Shown: piece after piece, positions 18,450-26,529 of the stretch
How positions within the stretch are numbered: the first letter of the stretch is position 1
Layout of the letters: each line of letters opens with the position of its first letter
Translations under genes and position numbers: made by a program
Source of the DNA: Geobacillus sp. 46C-IIa
GTDB lineage: Bacteria; Bacillota; Bacilli; Bacillales; Anoxybacillaceae
Assembly (NCBI RefSeq): GCF_014679505.1
Contig: NZ_CP061474.1
Location: forward strand, 526,001-590,000
Reading direction: 5' to 3'
DNA length: 64,000 nt
The notes under the pieces: model-generated
Told to the model about the DNA's origin: nothing
Seen by the model: the letters and a program-made list of their open reading frames with translations, nothing else
The model's database searches: none

Positions 18450-19754
18450 ATGACAGTTTACCATTTTGTTGGCATTAAAGGCACAGGGATGGGTGCGCTC
18501 GCGCAAGTGCTTCACGATCTCGGCTATACAGTGCAAGGATCGGACGTAGAAAAATGGTTTTTTACGCAAAAGGCGCTTGAGGAGCGGGGAATCCCGGTAT
18601 TGCCTTTTTCAAAAGACAATATTCGCCCGGGTTATACCGTCATTGCCGGCAATGCTTTTCCAGACACGCACGAGGAAATCGAAGCGGCCCGTCAGCTCGG
18701 CGTTCCTGTCATTCGGTACCATCGCTTTTTAGGGGAGTTGGCAGGCAAGTTTACGAGCATAGCAGTGACCGGCTCGCACGGGAAGACGACGACGACGGGA
18801 CTGCTTGCCCATGTGATGCAAGGGGCGCATCCAACGTCGTATTTAATCGGAGATGGAACGGGAAAAGGGGAGCCGGGGAGCAAATATTTCGTATTTGAGG
18901 CATGTGAATATCGAAGACATTTCCTTTCGTATTTTCCAGATTATGCAATCATGACGAACATTGACTTCGACCACCCGGACTATTTCGCCAATATTGATGA
19001 CGTCTTTTCTGCTTTCCAGCAGATGGCGGAGCAGGTGAACAAAGCGATTGTCGCTTGCGGGGATGATCCGTATTTGCAAAAGATTCAAGCAAAAGTGCCG
19101 ATTTTGTTTTACGGGCTTGGCGAAGAAAACGATTTTCAAGCGCGCAACATCGTGAAAACGACAGAAGGGACGGCGTTTGACGTATTTGTGCGCAGCACGT
19201 TTTTTGCCTCGTTTACCATTCCGCGCTTTGGCACCCATAACGTGCTGAATGCGCTCGCAGTCATCGCCCTTTGCCATTACGAAGGGATTGACGCCGGCAC
19301 GATCGCTGCGCGGCTGCAAACGTTCCAAGGGGTGAAGCGCCGCTTCAGCGAAAAAACGGTCGGACGCCAAGTGTTAATTGACGATTATGCGCATCATCCA
19401 CGCGAAATTATGGCGACATTAGAAGCGGCTAGACAAAAATACCCGGGGCGCGAAGTCGTCGCCATCTTCCAGCCGCACACGTATACGCGGACGCAGACGT
19501 TTTTGCGCGAGTTTGCCGAAAGCTTGCAACAGGCAGACTACGTTTATTTGTGCGACATTTTCGGCTCGGCGCGCGAACATCATGGCAAGCTGTCCATTCG
19601 TGACTTGCAGGCGCAAATCCCGCGCTCGCAGCTGCTTGAGGAGCAAAACGTGTCCGTGTTGAAGCAGCATCGCGATGCGGTGCTTGTGTTTATGGGCGCC
19701 GGCGACATTCAAAAGTTTCAACAAGCATACGAACGGGCCGTTCTTTCCGCCTGA
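18450..19754 (+). CDS. murC: UDP-N-acetylmuramate--L-alanine ligase
   Basis: Adds the first stem-peptide residue, L-Ala, to UDP-MurNAc in cytoplasmic peptidoglycan synthesis. It is 434 residues. An N-terminal Rossmann domain ([15 protein letters not shown]) is followed by a central ATPase domain with P-loop GSHGKTTTT (Lys112) and a C-terminal Mur-ligase domain ([19 protein letters not shown]). Start: ATG 18450 after GGAGGG. An upstream ATG at 18399 is in frame but lacks a box and adds 17 atypical residues. The position after sftA matches B. subtilis. Confidence 0.95.
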   Translation: MTVYHFVGIKGTGMGALAQVLHDLGYTVQGSDVEKWFFTQKALEERGIPVLPFSKDNIRPGYTVIAGNAFPDTHEEIEAARQLGVPVIRYHRFLGELAGKFTSIAVTGSHGKTTTTGLLAHVMQGAHPTSYLIGDGTGKGEPGSKYFVFEACEYRRHFLSYFPDYAIMTNIDFDHPDYFANIDDVFSAFQQMAEQVNKAIVACGDDPYLQKIQAKVPILFYGLGEENDFQARNIVKTTEGTAFDVFVRSTFFASFTIPRFGTHNVLNALAVIALCHYEGIDAGTIAARLQTFQGVKRRFSEKTVGRQVLIDDYAHHPREIMATLEAARQKYPGREVVAIFQPHTYTRTQTFLREFAESLQQADYVYLCDIFGSAREHHGKLSIRDLQAQIPRSQLLEEQNVSVLKQHRDAVLVFMGAGDIQKFQQAYERAVLSA

Positions 19755-19766
19755 CGGCCGACGGAA

Positions 19767-19789
19767 ACGGGCCGGACGGCCCGTTTTTT
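19767..19789 (+). terminator. Intrinsic terminator of murC
   Basis: A perfect 7-bp stem ACGGGCC/GGCCCGT with a 4-nt GGAC loop and a T6 tract. Confidence 0.88.
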
Positions 19790-19944
19790 AATCTTTTCCG
19801 CTAGGAAGACTCTCACTCGTGGACAAGAGAAAGGGAAGGGACGAATTCGGTTTTGCCCGAGGGGGATGGCCGGAATCCTCCGCCCCCGCCGGTCGATTGG
19901 GAAAGATCGGGCGTGAGGCAGGAAACAAAAGGCGGGATGTCGAA

Positions 19945-19970
19945 GTTTGAAAACGGGACAGAACGGGTAC
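19945..19970 (+). promoter_or_regulatory. Sigma-B-like promoter of ytxGHJ
   Basis: GTTTGA (19945-19950), a 14-nt spacer and GGGTAC (19965-19970) match the sigma-B consensus GTTTAA-N13-15-GGGTAT with one mismatch per box. The site sits 42 bp before ytxG, whose B. subtilis operon is a known general-stress operon. Confidence 0.6.
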
Positions 19971-20011
19971 AAAGAGGACGAAACGGTCCGACAGGCAAGG
20001 GGGGGAATGAG

Positions 20012-20461
20012 GTGGAATGGCTTTTGTATGCGAGCGCCGCGCTCATCGCTGCCGCTTTTTTGCTTCTTTCGGTTTACATAGCGAGAACGCTCATTGTTTT
20101 GCAGGAGACGCTGCGCCGGCTGGCCGCGGCGGTCAGCCATGCCGATGAACAAGTGCAAACGGTTGCGAAGGAAGTGACCCAGCTTCTTCATACGGCCAAC
20201 AGCATTGCCGGCGATGTGCAAAACAAGGCGGAAAAGTTAAACCATGCGGTCGAGGCGGTGAATGAAATCGGCGGCACTGTCCGGTCGCTGAACCGCGCGC
20301 TTCGGCAGACGGCAGCGGCGCTGTCGGCGAGAGCGGGTCAAGGGCAAGAAAAGTGGGCGAAAGCGCTGCGCTGGGCAAATGTTTTGCTTGATATATGGGA
20401 AAAATGGAGAGAAAGAGAACAACTGCGGGAAAAGGAGGGTATGCCAAATGGCGAAAAATAA
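20012..20461 (+). CDS. ytxG: YtxG-like DUF948 general stress protein
   Basis: A 149-residue membrane-anchored protein: one N-terminal transmembrane helix (WLLYASAALIAAAFLLLSVYI) followed by a long amphipathic coiled-coil region (about 30-120, LQETLRRLAAAVSHADEQV and on) typical of DUF948 proteins. Start: GTG 20012, with AAGGGGGGG 6 nt before. Longer readings toward 19853 add low-complexity residues and lack a box. It is the first gene of a three-gene stress operon (ytxG-ytxH-ytxJ) with overlapping ends. The biochemical role is unknown. Regulation is inferred from the sigma-B-like promoter upstream. Confidence 0.86.
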   Translation: MEWLLYASAALIAAAFLLLSVYIARTLIVLQETLRRLAAAVSHADEQVQTVAKEVTQLLHTANSIAGDVQNKAEKLNHAVEAVNEIGGTVRSLNRALRQTAAALSARAGQGQEKWAKALRWANVLLDIWEKWREREQLREKEGMPNGEK

Positions 20462-20831
20462 CGGTGGATTTTTGCTTGGAGCGCTTGTCGGCGGCATCGC
20501 CGGCGCGGCTGCTGCGATGTTTTTGACGAGCGAAAAAGGGAGGAAGTGGCTGAACGAGTGGAACAATAACGAAACATGGGAGCCGGTGAAAACGACCGCT
20601 GCTGAGTGGTTCGAGACGGCTAAAGAGAAAACGAAGGAAATCGCCCACTTCATCCCGCTGAAAACGGCTGAAGCGCCGGCCGGCGGGGAAGGTGTTGGAG
20701 AAACGACGATTCCGATTCCGCCATCCGCGGACAAGGCGGATCGCGAAACGCTCCAAAAGTTGCTTGAGGAAGCGGAAGCCGCGCTAGATAATGCCGAGCA
20801 AAACATGCCATATCGAAAAGAAGTGGAGTGA
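20448..20831 (+). CDS. ytxH: YtxH-domain general stress protein
   Basis: A 127-residue YtxH family protein: a Gly/Ala-rich N-terminal helix (GGFLLGALVGGIAGAAAAMFLT) that inserts in or spans the membrane, directly followed by the signature SEKGRKW, then a charged amphipathic tail with helices at 40-70 and 95-115. YtxH proteins are sigma-B/sigma-H regulated in B. subtilis, with no known enzymatic function. Start: ATG 20448 with AAAGGAGGG 8 nt upstream. The first 14 nt overlap the end of ytxG, indicating translational coupling. Confidence 0.88.
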   Translation: MAKNNGGFLLGALVGGIAGAAAAMFLTSEKGRKWLNEWNNNETWEPVKTTAAEWFETAKEKTKEIAHFIPLKTAEAPAGGEGVGETTIPIPPSADKADRETLQKLLEEAEAALDNAEQNMPYRKEVE

Positions 20832-20836
20832 AGACG

Positions 20837-21169
20837 GTGGGAATGGAGAAACTGGAGACGACCGAACAGTTTGACCGTATCATGCAAGAAACGCGCCGCT
20901 TTTTGTTCGTTAAACATAGCTTGACATGCCCGATCAGCCAAGCGGCGTTCCGCGAGTGCGAGAAGTTTGCCGCCGATCATCCGGAGCTGGCCGTCTATTG
21001 CTTATACGTTCAGGAGGCGCGCCCGCTTTCCAACTACATCGCAGAGCTGACGGGCGTGAAGCACGAGTCGCCGCAAGTGCTGCTGTTTGAAAACGGCCAA
21101 GTCGTCTGGCATGCGTCGCACTGGAAGATTACGTACGAGGCGTTGAACACGCATACTGCCATCGCATAA
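20837..21169 (+). CDS. ytxJ: YtxJ, bacillithiol-system thioredoxin-like protein
   Basis: A 110-residue DUF2847/YtxJ thioredoxin-fold protein. The active-site segment SLTCPISQAAF carries one Cys in the CPxS position, as in monothiol bacilliredoxin-like proteins, and family members are proposed to help remove bacillithiol from protein thiols. The conserved cis-Pro loop (ESPQVLLFENGQ) follows. The start is uncertain: GTG 20837 has GGAG 8 nt upstream and is preferred. GTG 20828 (overlapping the ytxH stop) and ATG 20843 are alternatives. It is the last gene of the ytxGHJ operon, and its stop overlaps its terminator. Confidence 0.83.
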   Translation: MGMEKLETTEQFDRIMQETRRFLFVKHSLTCPISQAAFRECEKFAADHPELAVYCLYVQEARPLSNYIAELTGVKHESPQVLLFENGQVVWHASHWKITYEALNTHTAIA

Positions 21170-21194
21170 CCGCCTGCCCAGCGGGCGGTTTTTT
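21169..21194 (+). terminator. Intrinsic terminator of the ytxGHJ operon
   Basis: A 9-bp stem ACCGCCTGC/GCGGGCGGT (one G-U) with a 3-nt loop and a T6 tract, beginning at the last base of the ytxJ stop. Confidence 0.88.
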
Positions 21195-21248
21195 CCGGCT
21201 GTTTTACTTTACTACTTAAAAGCGTTTAATCAAAAAAGCATTTTTTTC

Positions 21249-21277
21249 GTGACAACCGGTTTTTCATCCATTATAAT
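21249..21277 (+). promoter_or_regulatory. Sigma-A promoter of aroA
   Basis: GTGACA (21249-21254), a 17-nt spacer and TATAAT (21272-21277). It leaves a leader of about 125 nt before the aroA start, with no obvious hairpin attenuator. Confidence 0.75.
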
Positions 21278-21411
21278 AAAGACTAATTAAAAAACTTAAC
21301 CGCTCTGTTTCTGGACGGGGGAAGCGCCTTGCGCGCGGCTTGCCGGCGTCCGGTAGGCGAGGCTAGAAGAGCGAAACATCGCACGATATTTGGCGAAAGG
21401 ATGGGGGAAGC

Positions 21412-22494
21412 ATGAGCAACGAGAGATTAGATGAGCTGCGGGCGAGAGTCGATGAAATTAATTTGCAGCTGTTGAAGCTGATCAATGAACGGGGGCGTCT
21501 CGTCCAAGAGATCGGGAAAATTAAAGAAGCGCAAGGGACGCATCGCTACGACCCGGTGCGTGAGCGGAAAATGCTCGATCTTATTTCCGAGCATAACGAC
21601 GGACCGTTCGAAACGTCGACGCTGCAGCACATTTTCAAGGAAATTTTTAAAGCGGCGCTTGAGCTGCAAGAGGATGACCACCGGAAAGCGCTGCTCGTCT
21701 CACGGAAAAAGCATCCGGAAAACACGATTGTCGAAGTGAAAGGCGAACGGATCGGCGACGGCAACCAATATTTCGTCATGGGGCCGTGCGCCGTCGAAAG
21801 CTACGAGCAGGTGGCTACGGTCGCTGAAGCGGTGAAAAAGCAAGGCATTAAGCTGCTGCGTGGCGGCGCATACAAACCGCGCACATCGCCGTACGACTTC
21901 CAAGGGCTCGGTGTCGAGGGGCTGAAAATTTTGAAACGGATCGCCGATGAATTTGATTTGGCGGTCATTAGCGAAATCGTCACTCCGGCGGATATTGAGA
22001 CCGCCTTGGATTATATCGATGTCATCCAAATCGGGGCGCGTAACATGCAAAACTTTGAGCTGCTGAAAGCGGCCGGCCAAGTCAATAAGCCGGTTTTGCT
22101 GAAGCGCGGCTTAGCGGCGACGATCGAGGAGTTCATCAACGCTGCTGAATACATTATGTCGCAAGGCAACGGGCAAATCATTTTGTGCGAGCGCGGCATC
22201 CGCACGTACGAGCGGGCAACGCGCAATACGCTCGACATTTCGGCGGTGCCGATCTTAAAGAAAGAAACGCACTTGCCGGTGTTCGTCGATGTCACCCACT
22301 CGACCGGGCGGCGCGATCTTCTCATTCCGTGCGCCAAAGCGGCGTTGGCGATCGGCGCTGACGGCGTCATGGCCGAAGTGCACCCAGATCCGGCCGTCGC
22401 TTTGTCCGACTCCGCCCAACAAATGGATATTGCCCAATTCAACGAATTTATGGAAGAAGTGCGCGCGTTCCAACGCCAGTTCGTTCAGGCGTAA
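21412..22494 (+). CDS. aroA: Bifunctional chorismate mutase / DAHP synthase
   Basis: Joins the first step of the shikimate pathway (PEP + erythrose-4-phosphate to DAHP) with chorismate mutase in one 360-residue protein, as in B. subtilis AroA. Residues 1 to about 85 are the AroQ mutase ([19 protein letters not shown], with [11 protein letters not shown]), which in Bacillus also serves as the feedback sensor for prephenate/chorismate. Residues about 95-355 are a type Ibeta (KDO8P-like) DAHP synthase, with [23 protein letters not shown] and the metal-site [11 protein letters not shown]. The start at ATG 21412 has GGATGGGGGAAG. It is monocistronic, with promoter and terminator both visible. Confidence 0.95.
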   Translation: MSNERLDELRARVDEINLQLLKLINERGRLVQEIGKIKEAQGTHRYDPVRERKMLDLISEHNDGPFETSTLQHIFKEIFKAALELQEDDHRKALLVSRKKHPENTIVEVKGERIGDGNQYFVMGPCAVESYEQVATVAEAVKKQGIKLLRGGAYKPRTSPYDFQGLGVEGLKILKRIADEFDLAVISEIVTPADIETALDYIDVIQIGARNMQNFELLKAAGQVNKPVLLKRGLAATIEEFINAAEYIMSQGNGQIILCERGIRTYERATRNTLDISAVPILKKETHLPVFVDVTHSTGRRDLLIPCAKAALAIGADGVMAEVHPDPAVALSDSAQQMDIAQFNEFMEEVRAFQRQFVQA

Positions 22495-22501
22495 AGCCAT
22501 C

Positions 22502-22533
22502 TCCCCTTCGGTCTTGGCCGAAGGGGATTTTTT
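22502..22533 (+). terminator. Intrinsic terminator of aroA
   Basis: A perfect 10-bp stem TCCCCTTCGG/CCGAAGGGGA with a 6-nt loop and TTTTTT. Confidence 0.92.
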
Positions 22534-22612
22534 ACTGAATTGTGCAAACGTTTTTTGGGCAAACTATCCATGAACGGTTTGTGAACAAAACAGCAAAATC
22601 ATTGCCATTTCG

Positions 22613-22642
22613 TTGCGAGTTGGCGATAATGTATCGTATGAT
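22613..22642 (+). promoter_or_regulatory. Sigma-A promoter of ccpA
   Basis: TTGCGA (22613-22618), an 18-nt spacer and TATGAT (22637-22642), 62 bp before the ccpA start. A degenerate cre-like TGCAAACGTTTT at 22543-22554 lies upstream. Confidence 0.55.
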
Positions 22643-22704
22643 AGTTGTACATATATATCGGAACTCTTGCAGATTACCGGATTGAGGAAAAAGGAGTGAA
22701 CGGA

Positions 22705-23700
22705 ATGACCGTAACGATTTATGATGTGGCGCGAGAGGCGAACGTCTCGATGGCGACGGTCTCGCGCGTCGTAAACGGCAACCCGAACGTCAAGCCGTCG
22801 ACAAGGAAAAAAGTATTGGAAGCGATTGAGCGGCTCGGCTACCGCCCAAATGCGGTCGCGCGCGGTCTTGCCAGCAAAAAAACGACGACGGTCGGGGTGA
22901 TCATCCCAGATATTTCGAGCATCTTCTTTGCCGAGCTGGCGCGCGGCATTGAAGATATTGCGACGATGTATAAATACAACATTATTTTAAGCAACTCCGA
23001 CCAAAACAAAGAAAAAGAGCTGCATTTGCTCAATACGATGCTTGCCAAGCAAGTGGACGGCATTTTGTTTATGGGCGGGACGATCACCGAGGAGCACGTC
23101 GCCGAGTTTCAAAAATCGTCCGTGCCGATCGTGCTTGCGGCGACGGTGGAGCCGAACGACACGATCCCCTCGGTTAACATTGACTACGAGCAGGCCGCGT
23201 TTGAAGCGGTCACATATTTGCTCGAAAAAGGAAACCGGCGCGTGGCATATGTCACCGGTCCGACCGACGACCCGATCAACCAACGGAAACTGGCTGGCTA
23301 TCGGCGTGCGCTCGAGGAGCACAGGACGCCGTACGAGGAAGAACTCGTTGTGGAAGGCGACAACTCGTATGACTCCGGCTTGGAAGCATATGAAAAAATC
23401 GCTGAGCTCGCCGAGCGGCCGAAGGCGGTCTTTGCCGGGACGGACGAAATGGCGCTCGGCATCATCCATAGCGCCCAAGACCACGGGGTGCGCGTGCCGG
23501 ATGAACTTGAAGTCGTCGGCTTTGACAACACGAGGCTGGCGACGATGGTGCGGCCGCGGCTGACGACCGTCGTGCAGCCGATGTATGACATCGGCGCGGT
23601 GGCGATGCGGCTGCTGACGAAGTATATGAATAAAGAACAAGTCGACAATCATGTCGTCGTCTTGCCGCACCGGTTGGAAGTGCGCGAGTCGACAAAATAA
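22705..23700 (+). CDS. ccpA: Catabolite control protein A
   Basis: A LacI-family master regulator of carbon catabolite control. With HPr-Ser46-P it binds cre sites. It is 331 residues. The N-terminal HTH ([20 protein letters not shown]) and hinge helix ([12 protein letters not shown]) are textbook, followed by the periplasmic-binding-protein-like core ([30 protein letters not shown]). Start: ATG 22705 after AAAAAGGAG. Targets in this same window may include ackA and acsA/acu. In B. subtilis motPS follows ccpA, but here acuC follows directly in the opposite orientation. Confidence 0.97.
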   Translation: MTVTIYDVAREANVSMATVSRVVNGNPNVKPSTRKKVLEAIERLGYRPNAVARGLASKKTTTVGVIIPDISSIFFAELARGIEDIATMYKYNIILSNSDQNKEKELHLLNTMLAKQVDGILFMGGTITEEHVAEFQKSSVPIVLAATVEPNDTIPSVNIDYEQAAFEAVTYLLEKGNRRVAYVTGPTDDPINQRKLAGYRRALEEHRTPYEEELVVEGDNSYDSGLEAYEKIAELAERPKAVFAGTDEMALGIIHSAQDHGVRVPDELEVVGFDNTRLATMVRPRLTTVVQPMYDIGAVAMRLLTKYMNKEQVDNHVVVLPHRLEVRESTK

Positions 23701-23708
23701 GCAACGGG

Positions 23709-23737
23709 AAAAAGCGTCCGGATGGGCGCTTTTTTTT
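23709..23737 (+). terminator. Intrinsic terminator of ccpA
   Basis: An 11-bp stem AAAAAGCGTCC/GGGCGCTTTTT with one G-U and a GGAT loop, running into T8. Confidence 0.88.
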
Positions 23738-23783
23738 CGCCTTATGAAGCGGTGGGAAAGCCGGCGTTTTCACATTCCTTCAA

Positions 23784-23831
23784 GCAAAGCGGGAGGCGGC
23801 GCGAAGAGGGGGCAGCCGCTCCCTGCTTTGC
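23784..23831 (-). terminator. Large hairpin downstream of acuC, probable terminator
   Basis: 17-nt arms (23784-23800 and 23815-23831) pair with one mismatch and two G-U pairs around a 14-nt loop. It lies 42 nt past the acuC stop in the transcribed direction. The downstream T run on that strand is poor, so termination is inferred. Confidence 0.5.
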
Positions 23832-23872
23832 CGATCAAAGACGCGAATGATCGTGCATTTGGATGGGCGGGA

Positions 23873-25042
23873 TCAAGTGCCCGCGCGCCGCTGGCTGCGA
23901 ATGAAATACAACGCCTTTTCCGTCGTCTGGGCATTTTTTTCGCTAATTTCCGCCTTGCGCGGGATCGGCGGGTACAAGTCGTCCGGATCGTCCCATTCAA
24001 GCGGCAAGGAGACCGGTGAAAGCGGTTGCCATCGCTCGCGCCAAGCGACCGGCAGCGGGCCGGAAATATCGGATTGTTCCGTCATTTCAAGCCAAAGAAG
24101 CGCCCACGCCCGCGGGACGACGCGCCAAATGTCATACCCCCCGCCGCCGACGGCGATCCAGCGGCCGCCGCAATATTCATGGGCGATTTGGTGGGCGAGC
24201 TTCGGAATGGCGCGATACGTTTTCATCGTCAACGACAAATGGGTAAGCGGGTCGTAATAATGGGCGTCCACTCCATTTTGCGTCACAATGACATCGGGAC
24301 GGAAAAAGTCGGCGATTTCCCGAAGCGCCGTCGTGTAAGCGTAAAGCCATGACTCATCCTCCGTAAACGCGTCAACCGGAATGTTGAACGAATAGCCGTA
24401 CCCCGCTCCGTGGCCGCGTTCGTTGACGTTTCCCGTCCCCGGAAACAAGTAGCGGCCCGTCTCATGAATCGAAAACGTGCAGACGTTTGGATCGTCATAA
24501 AACGCCCATTGCACCCCGTCGCCGTGGTGGGCGTCCGTGTCGACATATAAGACGCGCAGTCCGTATTTTTCGCGGATGTATTGAATGGCGACCGCGCTGT
24601 CATTGTAGACGCAAAAGCCGGACGCCTTGCCGCGGAACCCGTGATGCAAGCCGCCGCCAAGGTTGAGGGCATGATCGGCCTGTCCGGACAGAACGCAATC
24701 GACAGCCGTCAGCGTGCTGCCGACAAGGAGCGCGCTCGCCTCGTGCATGTTCGGGAAGATCGGCGTATCTTCGGTGCCGAGGCCGTAGTTCACCGCGGCT
24801 GTTTCGGAAAGCTCGCCGCGCCCGGCTGCCTTGACCGCCTCGATGTACGAACGGTCATGAATGAGCGCCAGCTCTTCGTCCGACGCTATGCGCGGGTGGA
24901 CGATGCGGCCGTCGTCTAGGGCGTCGAGCGTCCGCAGCAAGTCGTACGTCAGCTTCACCCGCAGCTGGTTGAACGGATGATCGTCATGAAATTTATATTG
25001 AAGAAATTGCTCGCTGTAAACAAATACGCACTTTTCGCTCAT
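23873..25042 (-). CDS. acuC: Acetoin utilization deacetylase AcuC
   Basis: A class II-like histone-deacetylase-fold lysine deacetylase, 389 residues. It removes the acetyl group placed by AcuA and so reactivates acetyl-CoA synthetase AcsA. Active-site features are GGLHHGF (His133/His134), [11 protein letters not shown] with zinc ligands Asp170 and His172, and [11 protein letters not shown] with zinc ligand Asp259. The start ATG at 25042 overlaps the acuB stop (ATGA). It is third in the acuA-acuB-acuC operon, transcribed away from acsA, the same layout as in B. subtilis. Confidence 0.95.
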   Translation of the reverse strand: MSEKCVFVYSEQFLQYKFHDDHPFNQLRVKLTYDLLRTLDALDDGRIVHPRIASDEELALIHDRSYIEAVKAAGRGELSETAAVNYGLGTEDTPIFPNMHEASALLVGSTLTAVDCVLSGQADHALNLGGGLHHGFRGKASGFCVYNDSAVAIQYIREKYGLRVLYVDTDAHHGDGVQWAFYDDPNVCTFSIHETGRYLFPGTGNVNERGHGAGYGYSFNIPVDAFTEDESWLYAYTTALREIADFFRPDVIVTQNGVDAHYYDPLTHLSLTMKTYRAIPKLAHQIAHEYCGGRWIAVGGGGYDIWRVVPRAWALLWLEMTEQSDISGPLPVAWRERWQPLSPVSLPLEWDDPDDLYPPIPRKAEISEKNAQTTEKALYFIRSQRRAGT

Positions 25043-25683
25043 GACGTAACCCCCGGCAAGTTCGGCCAGAGCACTGTATAACCGGCCTTTTTCAAATCAT
25101 GGATCAAGTTGATCGGGTTCATCGTTTGGACGCGAAACACTAAAATTTTATAGTTTGGGTCGCTGGCTGGATACAAAAGGACGCTGGCGATATTGACGTG
25201 GTGCTCGGCGATGATGCTCGCCGCTTTGCCTAACATTCCCGCTTCGTTCGGCACTTTAATTTCGATTTGCGACCCGGGCTGGTGGGCGCCGGTCAGCTGA
25301 ATGAGCGTGTGCAATAAATCCGTTTCAGTGATGATGCCAACGAGCTTTCCTCCGTTGACGATCGGCAAGCAGCCGATCCGGTGTTCGTAAAAGAGCGCGG
25401 CGACTTCTTCGACGAAATCGAGCGGGTGGCCGACGATGATGTCTGTTTTCATAATCGCGCTGACCGGTTTTTGCAGGTCGTCAAGATGTTCATGAAGATG
25501 GAAAATCGATGGACTGGCGTCGCGTAAATCGCGGTCCGTCACAAGGCCGACTAAACGCCCTTCCCCGTCGATGACCGGAAGATGGCGGATGCGGTGATGG
25601 CGAAGCAGCTGCAGCGCTTCGGCGATGGTGTTCGTGGCGCGGAGCGTGACCACCGATGTGTTCATGACTTGTTCAACAATCAT
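25039..25683 (-). CDS. acuB: Acetoin utilization protein AcuB (CBS-ACT)
   Basis: A 214-residue regulatory protein. A tandem CBS pair (about 1-60 and 75-135, with [11 protein letters not shown] and [11 protein letters not shown]) binds adenine nucleotides. A C-terminal ACT domain (about 138-214, [20 protein letters not shown]) senses a small ligand. It lies between the AcuA acetylase and AcuC deacetylase genes and is thought to tune their activity on AcsA, though the mechanism is not settled. Start: ATG 25683 with GGGGAGAGGAG. An in-frame ATG at 25707 has no proper box. Confidence 0.92.
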   Translation of the reverse strand: MIVEQVMNTSVVTLRATNTIAEALQLLRHHRIRHLPVIDGEGRLVGLVTDRDLRDASPSIFHLHEHLDDLQKPVSAIMKTDIIVGHPLDFVEEVAALFYEHRIGCLPIVNGGKLVGIITETDLLHTLIQLTGAHQPGSQIEIKVPNEAGMLGKAASIIAEHHVNIASVLLYPASDPNYKILVFRVQTMNPINLIHDLKKAGYTVLWPNLPGVTS

Positions 25684-25714
25684 CTTTCTCCTCTCCCCTT
25701 TGTGCATCGCACGT

Positions 25715-26347
25715 TTAGTACATATAGCGGTTCATAAAGCGAAGCCGGTCAAACCGTTGAATCGATTCCGGATCGACCCGTTTGCCGATGCGGACCATGA
25801 GGCAGTTCGCCGGATGGGAACAAATTTCCGGGTCGTCGGTCGCGTACCAGACGAGTCCGCCGGCGTTCATCATTTTCTCCATCACTTTCCGGTATTCCCA
25901 TACGTTCAGCCCGGTCCCTTTCAAATCCCAATGCCAATAATACTCAGTGGTAATGATGATATAATCTTCCATCGCATCGTCCATCATGGAGACAATCAAT
26001 AAATTTTTTCCAACGCCAAAGCCGCGAAACTCCGGGATCACTTCGATGGCGCCGAGTTCGATTAAATTGTCCATCTTCCCTTCAGACCAACGTTCAAGCG
26101 GGTCGGGATATAAAAATGTGACATAACCGACGATCGTTTCGCCGCGGCGGGCGATAATGATCCGGCCTTCCGGCAGCTTGGCGATCTCGATTAATGCTTC
26201 GTGCTGTTTAGAGGGTTGGCGAAATGAAGTTAAGTCACGGTGAAATTCGTAGCTGGCCAACGCTTCCGGCGTCACCGGCCCTTCGATGAGAAGCGTCCCG
26301 TTCGGCGTTTTCAGCTCCTTGGCGTTATACGTTTTTTTATGTTCCAT
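25715..26347 (-). CDS. acuA: Protein lysine acetyltransferase AcuA
   Basis: A GNAT acetyltransferase, 210 residues, that acetylates and switches off acetyl-CoA synthetase using acetyl-CoA. The GNAT core is seen at [19 protein letters not shown] (motif D/A strand) and [15 protein letters not shown] (the acetyl-CoA pyrophosphate-binding motif, R/Q-x-x-G-x-G/A), with a C-terminal extension (LRFMNRYMY). Start: ATG 26347 with AGGTGGTG 5 nt upstream. It is the first gene of acuABC, with a TATAAT on the minus strand about 45 bp upstream. It is divergent from its substrate gene acsA. Confidence 0.94.
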   Translation of the reverse strand: MEHKKTYNAKELKTPNGTLLIEGPVTPEALASYEFHRDLTSFRQPSKQHEALIEIAKLPEGRIIIARRGETIVGYVTFLYPDPLERWSEGKMDNLIELGAIEVIPEFRGFGVGKNLLIVSMMDDAMEDYIIITTEYYWHWDLKGTGLNVWEYRKVMEKMMNAGGLVWYATDDPEICSHPANCLMVRIGKRVDPESIQRFDRLRFMNRYMY

Positions 26348-26465
26348 TCGGTCACCACCTGAATTAATCAATCAGTCAATCCATTTCCATTATACATAAA
26401 AATGGCCTTGGCCGGCGCAATTCAAAAAAATTTCAAAGAAACGGGGACGAGGAATATTTTAAAAA

Positions 26466-26494
26466 TTGAGAAACTGTTTATCATCTACTATAAT
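26466..26494 (+). promoter_or_regulatory. Sigma-A promoter of acsA
   Basis: TTGAGA (26466-26471), a 17-nt spacer and TATAAT (26489-26494). The predicted start site falls inside the palindrome at 26499-26514. Confidence 0.78.
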
Positions 26495-26498
26495 AGAA

Positions 26499-26514
26499 AT
26501 GTAATCACTTACAT
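26499..26514 (+). promoter_or_regulatory. Operator-like palindrome at the acsA start site
   Basis: A perfect inverted repeat ATGTAA-TCAC-TTACAT lies 4 bp after the -10 box and ends 2 bp before the ribosome-binding site. The position suits a repressor operator or an mRNA 5' stem. No regulator can be named. Confidence 0.4.
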
Positions 26515-26529
26515 AAGGGGGATCGGAGA

